DNA of 5,297 bases from positions 1 to 5,297 of the forward strand of contig JAQVZR010000167.1 of assembly GCA_028708105.1 (NCBI GenBank), read 5' to 3'. The notes beneath the pieces are model-generated. The model did no database searches. It saw only the letters and a list, made by a program, of their open reading frames with translations, and was not told the origin of the DNA. The first letter of the stretch is position 1, and each line of letters begins with the position of its first letter. The DNA is from Desulfoplanes sp. (GTDB lineage Bacteria; Desulfobacterota; Desulfovibrionia; Desulfovibrionales; Desulfomicrobiaceae). The translations under genes were made by a program, and so were the position numbers. Below, piece by piece: positions 1 through 4,842 of this stretch.

Positions 1-2
1 CT

Positions 3-89
3 GAGCGAGGTGTCTACAAGGTAGTTCTGGAAGCTGCATCATCCCATGACACGTTTCCATGGAGAATCGTCGGCAAGGTATATATCTAG
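3..89 (+). CDS. C-terminal end of an unknown protein (5' end outside window)
   Basis: An open frame enters from the left edge and runs 28 codons to a TAG at 87-89. The other two plus frames hit stops almost at once (TGA at 2-4, TAG at 22-24). The translated tail has mixed, protein-like composition and ends in WRIVGKVYI. A strong bidirectional terminator follows 70 bp downstream, as expected if a plus-strand gene ends here and converges on the minus-strand gene beyond. I do not recognise the family, and 28 residues are too few to assign a function. The frame could be fortuitous. Confidence 0.35.
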   Translation, partial: ERGVYKVVLEAASSHDTFPWRIVGKVYI

Positions 90-160
90 GCCCCTCCCCA
101 GAGTCTTGCTTCTCATTTCTGGCAATACGCAGCCTCAGTGTTCATCCGGGAAAGCGGACT

Positions 161-202
161 ATAAAAAACGGCCTGCAAAATATTTTGCAGGCCGTTTTTT
201 AT
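161..202. terminator. Bidirectional Rho-independent terminator (perfect 42-bp palindrome)
   Basis: This is a perfect palindrome with arms of 21 bp: AACGGCCTGCAAAAT on the left and its exact complement ATTTTGCAGGCCGTT on the right, bounded by an A-run on one side and a T-run on the other. Read on either strand it gives a GC-containing stem followed by TTTTTT. It lies between the plus-strand gene end at 89 and the minus-strand gene end at 222, so it can terminate both converging transcripts. Confidence 0.88.
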
Positions 203-221
203 CAAAACCGTTTTGACGTTC

Positions 222-683
222 TCACACTCCCGGCACACCATCAGCAGATCCATGCATCCGCCGCGGGGTTGCCATCACACAATGTTCTTCCCGGCCCTTC
301 AGAGCTTCCAGACGCCCATCGGTCACTATGGACACCGGGCCGTGTCCGCCGCAAACCAGCATACGTTTTCCATGGGCCTCGAGCTCGGTGTCACATTCCC
401 CAATCATTTCCAAAAGAGCCCGACGCTGTTCTCTGGCGATGGCGCTGTTCACATTCACCGAGGTCATCAAAAAATCGGCCAGTTTGTTATACTCGGCCCG
501 TTCCCTGGACATGTCCTTCAGATTGACCAGGCAGTCCCCGGTAAAAATCAGGCCGGGGTCCCGGGCCAGAAAAATCATCTCGCCATGCACATGCCCGCCC
601 CTGCCCTGCAAAACCTCAAAAGTGATCTCTCCTAGGGAAAAATGATCGATGAGGAAGAACCCGTGGCAGGTATCCAGGGGGAC
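222..683 (-). pseudogene. MBL-fold metallo-hydrolase, C-terminal fragment truncated by an IS end
   Basis: The frame reads about 153 residues on the minus strand from the IS junction near 683 to a TGA at 222-224. It resembles the C-terminal half of metallo-beta-lactamase-fold hydrolases: GGHVHGEM supplies a metal-ligand histidine region, LIFTGDC carries the Asp that usually bridges the metals, and CGGHGPVS near the end carries the last histidine. The N-terminal half with the HxHxDH motif is absent. Continuing upstream, the sequence turns into the terminal repeat of an IS3-type element and reaches an in-frame TAG at about 699. An ATG at 609-611 could start a 129-residue product, but it has no convincing ribosome binding site and would lack most metal ligands. 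The specific substrate cannot be inferred. Family assignment is fairly firm, and loss of function is an inference from the missing half. Confidence 0.68.
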
Positions 684-989
684 TAAAGTGGCCCCCTAAT
701 GTTGGACAGATTGATGGCACCTTTAAGCTTGTCTGGGCATTGGTTGTTATGCTGCCGATTGAGTGGACAAAAAATATGCTTGGTCAGGTGTCATATTTTG
801 GAGACTGAAATGCGGACGTTCATAGTTATAGAATGTGAACCAGTTTCGCAAGCCGTCTTTTAATGCTTTGCCATTCTTGAACTCCTGAATGTAGACCCAT
901 TCATATTTTACACTTCGTCAAAGACGCTCAATGCAAACATTGTCCATCCAGAAAGAACAAAGAAACAGGTTAACTGAACCCTTGATTCC
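684..989 (-). mobile_element. IS3-family insertion sequence remnant (3' end only)
   Basis: The stretch carries the C-terminal coding part of an IS3-family OrfB (see the transposase entry). Downstream of its stop is a terminal sequence that reads, on the plus strand from 684, TAAAGTGGCCCCCTAATG and then TTGGACAG. A T-rich start, a run of C and a TTGGACA stretch is a common pattern for IS3-family terminal repeats. The boundary at 684 fits because the MBL coding sequence begins immediately outside it. No opposite terminal repeat, OrfA or N-terminal OrfB is visible, so this is a dead fragment. The upstream limit near 989 is where similarity to the transposase fades and is approximate. Confidence 0.75.
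747..989 (-). pseudogene. IS3-family transposase OrfB, C-terminal fragment with in-frame stop
   Basis: The minus-strand translation ending at TAA 747-749 contains the hallmark of the IS3-family DDE integrase core: WMDNVCIERL, an in-frame TGA (918-920) exactly where the family has Trp, then RSVKYEWVY. After this come FKNGKALKDGL, FYNYERPHFSL and MTPDQAYF, all matching the conserved end of OrfB (NYERPH followed by TP.....Y). The Glu of IERL is the third catalytic acidic residue. The first two Asp residues and the zinc-finger-like N-terminus are missing. Upstream of the WMDN motif only a weak match (PGIKGSV) remains before similarity is lost. Truncation plus the TGG-to-TGA change make this a pseudogene. 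The family call is secure and the subgroup is not determined. Confidence 0.83.
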
Positions 990-1003
990 CGGTGTCGACA
1001 GCG

Positions 1004-1457
1004 TCACTCTACCAGCCTCGGGGGCGAGTATAGACCATAATAAGGACCAATGGGCCCACCCCCGCCAACATACATATCTTCTAAAAAATACCCTTTGAAT
1101 CCCTTGTTCTTAATAACTGATGTTACGCACGCCTTTCGAGAGCCTTGAGCTGAGTCCGATATCCTTTGCAAGAAGGTCCCCCCCTCACGGGAGGACCTTC
1201 TTGCCGGCAATGCCGGGCTCAGCAGAAAGATCTCGGTGGCGTGCGTAACATCACGTAATAAGTTCAGTGATATGAAAACCGATGAACGCATAGATCTCGG
1301 GAGCGGGTATCTGCTTAACCTTTTCTCGGAGAACAGCATCGACAACAGGCAGCTCCACATCCGATCCCGGTTGCTTCCATCCGCCGCATAATGACTTCAG
1401 AACAGAACGATCGCTTTCCTCAAGCAATACGAGGCATTGTCCAGCTGTCTCCCCGTG
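1004..1457 (-). pseudogene. Unknown gene remnant interrupted by a MITE-like element
   Basis: On the minus strand an open frame begins after a TAG at 1458-1460 and runs 66 codons with protein-like composition (for example CLVLLEESDRSVLKSL and KQIPAPEIYAFIGFH). It hits a TGA that belongs to the end of the inserted 139-bp element. On the far side of the element the coding-like sequence resumes (NKGFKGYFLEDMYVGGGG, then PIGPYYGLYSPP) to a TGA at 1004-1006. Deleting the element with one copy of its 6-bp duplication joins the halves in the same frame as GAA CTT ATT AAG AAC (ELIKN), which supports a single ancestral gene. No good start codon or ribosome binding site is seen, so the 5' end is probably also lost; a one-base frame slip near a G-run at about 1451-1454 is possible. 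The 3' end may be cut by the neighbouring IS remnant. The protein family is not recognised. Confidence 0.45.
1117..1255. mobile_element. MITE-like palindromic element with inverted ends and 6-bp target duplication
   Basis: Perfect 16-bp inverted repeats TGATGTTACGCACGCC (1118-1133) and its complement (1238-1253) bound a nearly full-length imperfect palindrome. Inside them CGAGA and GCTGAG.CCG blocks pair across the element, and the centre is a strong hairpin: GCAAGAAGGTCC (1168-1179) pairs with 1193-1204, and an inner CCC/GGG closes on a TCAC loop. The hexamer TAATAA flanks both sides (1111-1116 and 1256-1261) and looks like a target-site duplication. The outermost 1-2 bases of the two ends differ, so the exact termini are uncertain. 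The element has no coding capacity. Size, inverted ends, duplication and insertion into a reading frame fit a miniature inverted-repeat transposable element. I do not recognise a parent transposon, and a structured RNA or REP-type repeat is an alternative. Confidence 0.62.
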
Positions 1458-1487
1458 CTATTATATAGCCGATGCTAGAAATACCGG

Positions 1488-1763
1488 TTAGTCTTTTGTA
1501 CAACACTTCACCATACCCCATGCCATTCCGAATACGATACCCCAAACAAAAAAAGACACTATCCCAGACAGCACTCCACCATAACTGCTGTAAGTAATTC
1601 TAACAAGCTGACCCATATCAGGAACATGATTGACCACAAAATGAATAAATGCATCGCCCGGATAAAAATAGAGCCATTTAACAGTTAGGCCTATATCACC
1701 AAGAGTGATTGAGTCGCTGCAATTCATATCTGTGAAAAAAATCGGTGGGCGAGGGTCGTACAT
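1488..1763 (-). CDS. Small hypothetical membrane protein
   Basis: The frame encodes 91 residues from ATG 1761-1763 to TAA 1488-1490. This start is preferred over the TTG three codons upstream (1770-1772), because AAAGG at 1774-1778 sits 9-10 bases before the ATG but abuts the TTG. The first half is soluble-looking with many aromatic residues (VKWLYFYPGDAFIHFVV). Residues about 62-84 form one hydrophobic, glycine-rich segment (GGVLSGIVSFFVWGIVFGMA), probably a transmembrane helix, followed by a short polar tail with two adjacent cysteines (CCTKD). I do not recognise the family. It lies in line with degraded genes on the same strand, about 18 bp after the probable original stop of the upstream one, so it may be the one intact member of a decaying operon. 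It could also be non-functional. Confidence 0.45.
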   Translation of the reverse strand: MYDPRPPIFFTDMNCSDSITLGDIGLTVKWLYFYPGDAFIHFVVNHVPDMGQLVRITYSSYGGVLSGIVSFFVWGIVFGMAWGMVKCCTKD

Positions 1764-1781
1764 TTTTTTCAACCTTTTGCA

Positions 1782-2174
1782 TTAACTGTCCGCGAATCCA
1801 GTAAACAAAGACTTGACCTTTCCTCAAAAATGGCAATTTGACCGTTGCAATCCAGAATGTAGGTTTTCATTTTTTGCTTTTCGATTTATTATGTCGGCAT
1901 AAAATTTCTCAAATCTGGGTGACAGCCACGTAATGGCGAAATTCTCAGTAAACCATTGTTCCCAATCTTGCAGTCTTCGTTAAGATAACAGCAATATCTT
2001 TGCCAAAGGCCGCTTTGTGGCCCCACGGACAGGGGGAACCCCCTGCAGATGGGCGGGGGAATGCCCCCAGATTTCCGGCAATGCCACCCGCTCATTGGCG
2101 AAAGCTACGGCATATTGAATAAGGAGATCGAATTTGCGGTATCCATGCTGATCTGAAAGATGGCTTTGGGCCAT
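1782..2174 (-). pseudogene. Degraded coding remnant of unknown function (several frames)
   Basis: Protein-like sequence continues on the minus strand but changes frame. From 2174 one frame gives AQSHLSDQHGYRKFDLLIQ and AVAFANE. Around 1985-2012 a second gives AAFGKDIAVILT. From 1979 a third gives LQDWEQWFTENFAITWLS, then PRFEKFYADIINRKAKNE, ending at a TGA (1824-1826). Past that TGA the same frame reads GKVKSLFTGFADS to a TAA at 1782-1784, just before the ribosome binding site of the next ORF, so the TGA may be a nonsense mutation. A GC-rich double hairpin (2030-2068) sits between the first two blocks and may be an insertion. The family is not recognised, and joining the blocks into one gene is inference. 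Confidence 0.32.
2030..2068. repeat. Two adjacent GC-rich perfect hairpins
   Basis: CAGGGGG AA CCCCCTG (2030-2045) is a perfect palindrome. It is followed within 10 bases by GGGGG AATG CCCCC (2055-2068), a second hairpin with a four-base loop. Both are much more GC-rich than the AT-rich DNA around them, and they sit between two coding-like blocks in different frames. This may be a small inserted repeat unit or a structured RNA. No T-run follows on either strand, so a simple terminator is unlikely. Confidence 0.45.
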
Positions 2175-2180
2175 GTAAAG

Positions 2181-2393
2181 AAAGGAAGTATGATGGCAGC
2201 CAAGAAAAAAGACTCCAAAAAAGTGACAACTTTTTTTAGGACTCGACAATCAGTATCCCGCATACCGGGCACCACACTCCATCCCTAAGCGAGGGGGTCA
2301 AGATACATGGTCTCTAGTATAGAAAACGTGTAGTGTTCGAAGTAATTAAAGGACAAGGATGAACAACGCCTGTAAAAATCCATGAGGAAAAAA
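2181..2393. other. Stretch without a supportable gene
   Basis: This stretch lies between the degraded minus-strand genes and the tRNA-Leu terminator. A well-placed AAAGGAAG (2180-2187) precedes ATG 2190, starting a 32-codon lysine-rich frame (MMAAKKKDSKKVTTFF) that ends at TAA 2286-2288. The opposite strand over the same bases gives a 52-codon hydrophobic frame (2105-2263). Neither is long enough to choose between them. An A/T-only style hairpin (AAAAAAGT/ACTTTTTT, 2217-2236) lies in the same place. Nothing else is identified. Confidence 0.3.
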
Positions 2394-2400
2394 ACGTATT

Positions 2401-2419
2401 GGGGGACAGATGGGGGACA
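2401..2419 (+). repeat. Tandem GGGGGACA repeat next to tRNA-Leu 3' end
   Basis: GGGGGACA occurs at 2401-2408 and again at 2412-2419, a spacing of 11 bp or about one helical turn. The pair sits just outside the tRNA-Leu terminator, on the side of the degraded accessory genes. Paired short repeats of this kind can be integrase or excisionase arm sites beside a tRNA-borne att site, but no integrase gene is present here. The repeat is seen directly; the att role is inference. Confidence 0.35.
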
Positions 2420-2433
2420 AAACAGCTAAGACC

Positions 2434-2482
2434 AAAAAAAACAGCGAGCCAGCAAAAGCCGATGGCTTTGCTAACTCGCTGT
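2434..2482 (-). terminator. Rho-independent terminator of tRNA-Leu
   Basis: On the minus strand, 8 bases after the encoded CCA end, ACAGCGAGTTAGCAAAGCC pairs with GGCTTTTGCTGGCTCGCTGT across a three- to four-base loop with only minor mismatches. A run of T (A-run 2434-2440 on the plus strand) follows at once. Position, stem strength and T-run make it the terminator of the single tRNA gene. Confidence 0.92.
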
Positions 2483-2490
2483 AATCTTTA

Positions 2491-2577
2491 TGGTGCCGGG
2501 GGCGGGAATCGAACCCGCATGTTGTCGCCAACGCTGGATTTTGAGTCCAGTGCGTCTACCAGTTTCACCACCCCGGC
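2491..2577 (-). tRNA. tRNA-Leu (anticodon CAA)
   Basis: This is a complete 87-base class II tRNA on the minus strand. The acceptor stem is GCCGGGG/CCCCGGC with discriminator A and genomically encoded CCA (2491-2493). The D-arm contains TGGTGAAACTGGTAGACGC. The anticodon stem CTGGA/TCCAG encloses loop CTCAAAA, giving anticodon CAA, which reads UUG. The long variable arm contains TTG/CAA pairing, as in leucine tRNAs. The T-arm contains GGGTTCGATTCCC. It is transcribed alone, with its own promoter at 2595-2623 and terminator at 2434-2482. The 3' end faces the degraded accessory region, and tRNA-Leu genes are frequent integration targets. Confidence 0.98.
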
Positions 2578-2594
2578 AAAATTGGACAGGACGG

Positions 2595-2623
2595 TTTCTA
2601 TGTAAGAGCCGTCATGCTGTCAA
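2595..2623 (-). promoter_or_regulatory. Sigma-70 promoter of tRNA-Leu
   Basis: On the minus strand a perfect -35 box TTGACA (2618-2623), a 17-base spacer and a -10 box TAGAAA (2595-2600) lie about 18 bases before the mature tRNA 5' end at 2577. The match to consensus and the position directly upstream of a stable-RNA gene make the call strong. No operator is evident. Confidence 0.87.
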
Positions 2624-2752
2624 GAAAAAAACGAAAATTCTTCAGTTCTCTGGTTTTGACCGTACATGGAGTCTATGGCAATGAAAGCAGCCTTACGGGC
2701 AACCATGCGCTGCGTGGCCCCCGAATTCTCCCATACACCACCGAGGGCCCTT

Positions 2753-2977
2753 ATGATAACGGAAAAAGACCTGGACGATTTCACGACCTACATGCAGTCT
2801 GGACAGATGGCGGAAGACTTTGAGTATTCCGGCGAAAACCGGCGTTTTGAGATGCTCGATCTTTTGGAAAAGTTCATGAATGTGGCCGAGCTGGCCGATA
2901 AAACGGCCACGAAACTGATCTTCAAAAACTCTCAGCTGGGTACATTTTTCGGAGAAAACAGCCAGAACGATCGCTGA
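2753..2977 (+). CDS. Small hypothetical protein convergent with rsmG
   Basis: The frame encodes 74 residues from ATG 2753-2755 to TGA 2975-2977. GAGG six to seven bases before this ATG supports the start. The same frame is open upstream, with ATGs at 2666, 2675 and 2681 (up to 103 residues); the one at 2681 has GGAG nine bases before it and is the main alternative. The product is acidic and probably helical (MITEKDLDDFTTYM, FEMLDLLEKFMNVAELADK), with no signal peptide or membrane segment. No domain is recognised. The last 46 bases overlap the 3' end of rsmG on the other strand. Composition looks coding, unlike the frame it shadows, but the function is unknown. Confidence 0.58.
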   Translation: MITEKDLDDFTTYMQSGQMAEDFEYSGENRRFEMLDLLEKFMNVAELADKTATKLIFKNSQLGTFFGENSQNDR

Positions 2978-3582
2978 TCCGAGTTCACCAGATATGGAAC
3001 GGTCCGCACCAGATGCCAACCGGACGGAACATCTGTCGGTGTCGGCTCATTGGACATCACCAGACAGTAGCCATCCTTTTCCAGAAGCGGCTCGGCAATG
3101 GCCAGAAAATCACGCCACGGGCAAAAGGCCCTGCTCACCACCAACCGGGCGGGTAAAAGGTCTTGATCCAGATTTTCAATGCGGCACCCCGCCACCTTGA
3201 TATGTCCCAGGCCCATGGTTGCGAGTACAGTGCGCATGAATATGGCCCGTTTCTGGCGCGATTCAACCAGTATATATTCACCCTGATCCCAGAAAACACG
3301 CAGAGGGATACCCGGCAATCCGGCACCAGCGCCAAGATCCAACGTACGGAACCCATCCCCGAGATCCAGCGATTGCAGCACATCTGCCAGATTCCAACTG
3401 TCGATCATCAAAGTGGCGAGCATGGTCTGCCAGTCGCGGGGACCGACAAGGTTCATTTTTTTATTCCATTTTTCAAGCAGTTCAAGGTAGATGGTCAAAG
3501 AACGAGCCTGCTCATTGGTCAATTTTCGGCCAAGAGAAGCCGTCTGTCTGGCAACCGCCTCCGGAGAAATGGGTTTGGTCAT
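2932..3582 (-). CDS. rsmG: 16S rRNA (guanine527-N7)-methyltransferase RsmG
   Basis: The frame encodes 216 residues from ATG 3580-3582. RsmG (GidB) transfers a methyl group from S-adenosylmethionine to N7 of G527 in 16S rRNA of the small ribosomal subunit, a cytoplasmic reaction; its loss is known in other bacteria to give low-level streptomycin resistance. Counting from this start, residues 38-47 read KWNKKMNLVG (family N-terminal motif), 81-94 read LDLGAGAGLPGIPL (SAM-binding motif I), 107-115 ESRQKRAIF (motif II acidic residue) and 148-156 VVSRAFCPW (the family VSRA motif). Length is normal for RsmG. An in-frame ATG nine bases upstream (3589-3591) directly abuts the AAAGGA at 3592-3597, so it is a poorer start. 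The 3' end overlaps the convergent small gene by 46 bases. The identification is firm. Confidence 0.96.
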   Translation of the reverse strand: MTKPISPEAVARQTASLGRKLTNEQARSLTIYLELLEKWNKKMNLVGPRDWQTMLATLMIDSWNLADVLQSLDLGDGFRTLDLGAGAGLPGIPLRVFWDQGEYILVESRQKRAIFMRTVLATMGLGHIKVAGCRIENLDQDLLPARLVVSRAFCPWRDFLAIAEPLLEKDGYCLVMSNEPTPTDVPSGWHLVRTVPYLVNSDQRSFWLFSPKNVPS

Positions 3583-3591
3583 GGTGATCAT

Positions 3592-3597
3592 TCCTTT
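3592..3597 (-). promoter_or_regulatory. Ribosome binding site deciding the rsmG start
   Basis: AAAGGA on the minus strand lies nine bases before ATG 3580-3582 but directly touches the alternative ATG at 3589-3591. Normal spacing favours the downstream start. Confidence 0.6.
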
Positions 3598-3661
3598 ATG
3601 AGTATAGACATTTGTTCCAGACAGAGCCGATCATCTGGGACTGGAGCACGACGTTTTTCCC

Positions 3662-3683
3662 GCGCACAATGCACTATGTGCGC
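3662..3683. other. Hairpin in the divergent rsmG-fabD intergenic region
   Basis: GCGCACA (3662-3668) and TGTGCGC (3677-3683) form a 7-bp perfect stem around an 8-base loop, with ATTTTTATT following on the plus strand. It lies between two divergently transcribed genes, where a terminator is not expected. It may be an operator or a leader hairpin. The role is unknown. Confidence 0.35.
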
Positions 3684-3715
3684 ATTTTTATTCTGTATCC
3701 TCTATCGGCTATCCT

Positions 3716-3727
3716 TGATATATATCA
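3716..3727. promoter_or_regulatory. AT-rich 12-bp palindrome upstream of fabD
   Basis: TGATATATATCA is a perfect palindrome about 85 bases before the fabD start, inside an AT-rich stretch (3715-3750) that is the likeliest place for the fabD promoter. I could not fix convincing -35/-10 boxes. It could be an operator half-site pair or simply AT-rich promoter DNA. Confidence 0.25.
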
Positions 3728-3811
3728 TAAATTATCATCCTTTTTTCTTCCTTTACGTCCAGCAAAGGTCCGGGTAAAAGCCCAAGGGTTCATTATTAAT
3801 GGAGGACAACC

Positions 3812-4756
3812 ATGACAGCAACGAATCTCCCCACAGCTATTCTCTTCCCCGGACAGGGATCACAATGCCCCGGCATGGGCCGCGATCTGGCCGAACATTG
3901 GTCCGAAGCCATGGAACTTTGGGAACGTGCAGAAAAAATTTCAGGTTTTGCCCTGCGCGAAATATATTGGGATAACGATACCGAGGCCATGTCACAAACG
4001 GCTTGTTTGCAACCCGCACTGACCGTTGTCAACGTCTCCCTTTGGGGCTTTCTCAAAGCAAAACTTTCTCCTGTATGCTGCATGGCCGGACACAGTCTGG
4101 GTGAATATGCAGCCTTGTACGCATCGGGTACCCTGACCATCAACGACACCCTCAGTCTGGTTTGTCGTCGCGGTCGTCTCATGGCCGAAGCAGGCAAGGG
4201 CACATCCGGCAAAATGGCCGCGGTGCTCAAACTGTCTCAGGCAAGCGTGGAACAATTGGTCAATGAGGTCCACGATGCATTGGGTCAGGAAATCAGGGTT
4301 GCCAATTTCAATACTCCGGCGCAGTTTGTCATCAGCGGGACGCAAGATGCTATCAACGAAGCAGCAGCCCGGGCCAAAAAAGCAAAAGGAAGAGCCATTA
4401 TTCTTCCGGTCAGCGGTGCCTTCCACAGCCCCATGATGGCCGAAGCTGCCGCCGAACTGGCCAGGGTCATGGACAAGGTTGACTGGCACACCCCAAAAAC
4501 AGATCTCTTCCTGAACGCCACGGCAGAAAAAGCCAACGATCCCAGAATGATCAAAGAAGTGATGAAAAAGCAGATGACCTCCTCGGTCTACTGGATTCAG
4601 CTCATCACCGCCCAATGGGACCTGGGCGTGCGTCGGTTCCTGGAACTGGGCCCCAAAGGCATACTCGCCAAAATGACAGGCCAGATACTCAAGGACCATA
4701 AAGACGAACTGGAGTCCGAAAATATCGAAACATTGGAACAGGCGATGAAGATGTAG
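3812..4756 (+). CDS. fabD: Malonyl-CoA:ACP transacylase FabD
   Basis: The frame encodes 314 residues, the usual length. FabD moves the malonyl group from coenzyme A to acyl carrier protein, supplying the elongation unit for type II fatty acid synthesis in the cytoplasm. Residues 13-18 read PGQGSQ, whose Q15 matches the oxyanion-hole Gln. GHSLGEY at 93-99 holds the nucleophile Ser95 in the nucleophile elbow. Arg120 in RRGRLM fits the Arg that binds the malonyl carboxylate. SGAFHSPMM at 201-209 holds catalytic His205. Q254 in MKKQM matches the second conserved Gln. All key residues are present. The start is supported by GGAGG at 3801-3805, six bases before the ATG. It is followed 86 bases later by argS on the same strand and probably shares a transcript with it. 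No other fab genes are in the window. Confidence 0.98.
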   Translation: MTATNLPTAILFPGQGSQCPGMGRDLAEHWSEAMELWERAEKISGFALREIYWDNDTEAMSQTACLQPALTVVNVSLWGFLKAKLSPVCCMAGHSLGEYAALYASGTLTINDTLSLVCRRGRLMAEAGKGTSGKMAAVLKLSQASVEQLVNEVHDALGQEIRVANFNTPAQFVISGTQDAINEAAARAKKAKGRAIILPVSGAFHSPMMAEAAAELARVMDKVDWHTPKTDLFLNATAEKANDPRMIKEVMKKQMTSSVYWIQLITAQWDLGVRRFLELGPKGILAKMTGQILKDHKDELESENIETLEQAMKM

Positions 4757-4759
4757 GAT

Positions 4760-4805
4760 GAAGAAGGAGACGTGAGGCAGGAGGCGAGCGTTCCTTCTTT
4801 TCTCT
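4760..4805 (+). terminator. Purine-rich hairpin between fabD and argS (weak terminator or attenuator candidate)
   Basis: AAGAAGGA (4761-4768) pairs with TCCTTCTT (4792-4799), and an inner ACG/CGT pair extends the stem after one bulged G. The loop is about 16 bases, rich in GAGGC-like repeats (GAGGCAGGAGGCGAG). TTCTCT follows rather than a clean T-run, so termination would be partial at best. It begins right after the fabD stop codon and could attenuate readthrough into argS or protect the fabD 3' end. Confidence 0.35.
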
Positions 4806-4842
4806 AAAACTGAACAGTACAACCATTTTAAGGATATATATC

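Noticed and set aside
1118..1253. Integron attC site
   Set aside because: The ends contain GTTACGC/GCGTAAC, but the order is opposite to that of attC (RYYYAAC first, GTTRRRY last), and the arms lack the attC spacing. No integrase or cassette is present.
1004..1360. 118-residue ORF on the minus strand
   Set aside because: It runs through the inverted-repeat element, and its first third is out of frame with the host coding sequence. It is a chimera of shadow frame, repeat and the true downstream tail.
1204..2085. CCGGCAATGCC shared by the MITE-like element (1204-1214) and the GC-rich region (2075-2085)
   Set aside because: An 11-base match is expected several times by chance in a 5.3-kb window counting both strands, so it does not show the two are related.
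2217..2236. AAAAAAGT/ACTTTTTT hairpin as a terminator
   Set aside because: The stem is almost purely A-T and no clear upstream gene ends here.
2190..2288. 32-codon lysine-rich plus-strand ORF with a good AAAGGAAG ribosome binding site
   Set aside because: It is too short to support, has no recognisable homology, and competes with a 52-codon hydrophobic frame on the other strand over the same bases.
2399..2684. Plus-strand ORFs across the tRNA-Leu gene
   Set aside because: They are antisense translations of the tRNA (the GGNRTRMLS and FESSAS pattern typical of false ORFs over leucine tRNAs).
3163..3777. 204-residue plus-strand ORF opposite rsmG
   Set aside because: It is a shadow frame of rsmG and runs into the AT-rich intergenic region. 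It has no ribosome binding site and no protein family features.
3992..4822. Long minus-strand ORF opposite fabD
   Set aside because: It is a shadow of fabD, which has every catalytic residue and a strong ribosome binding site.
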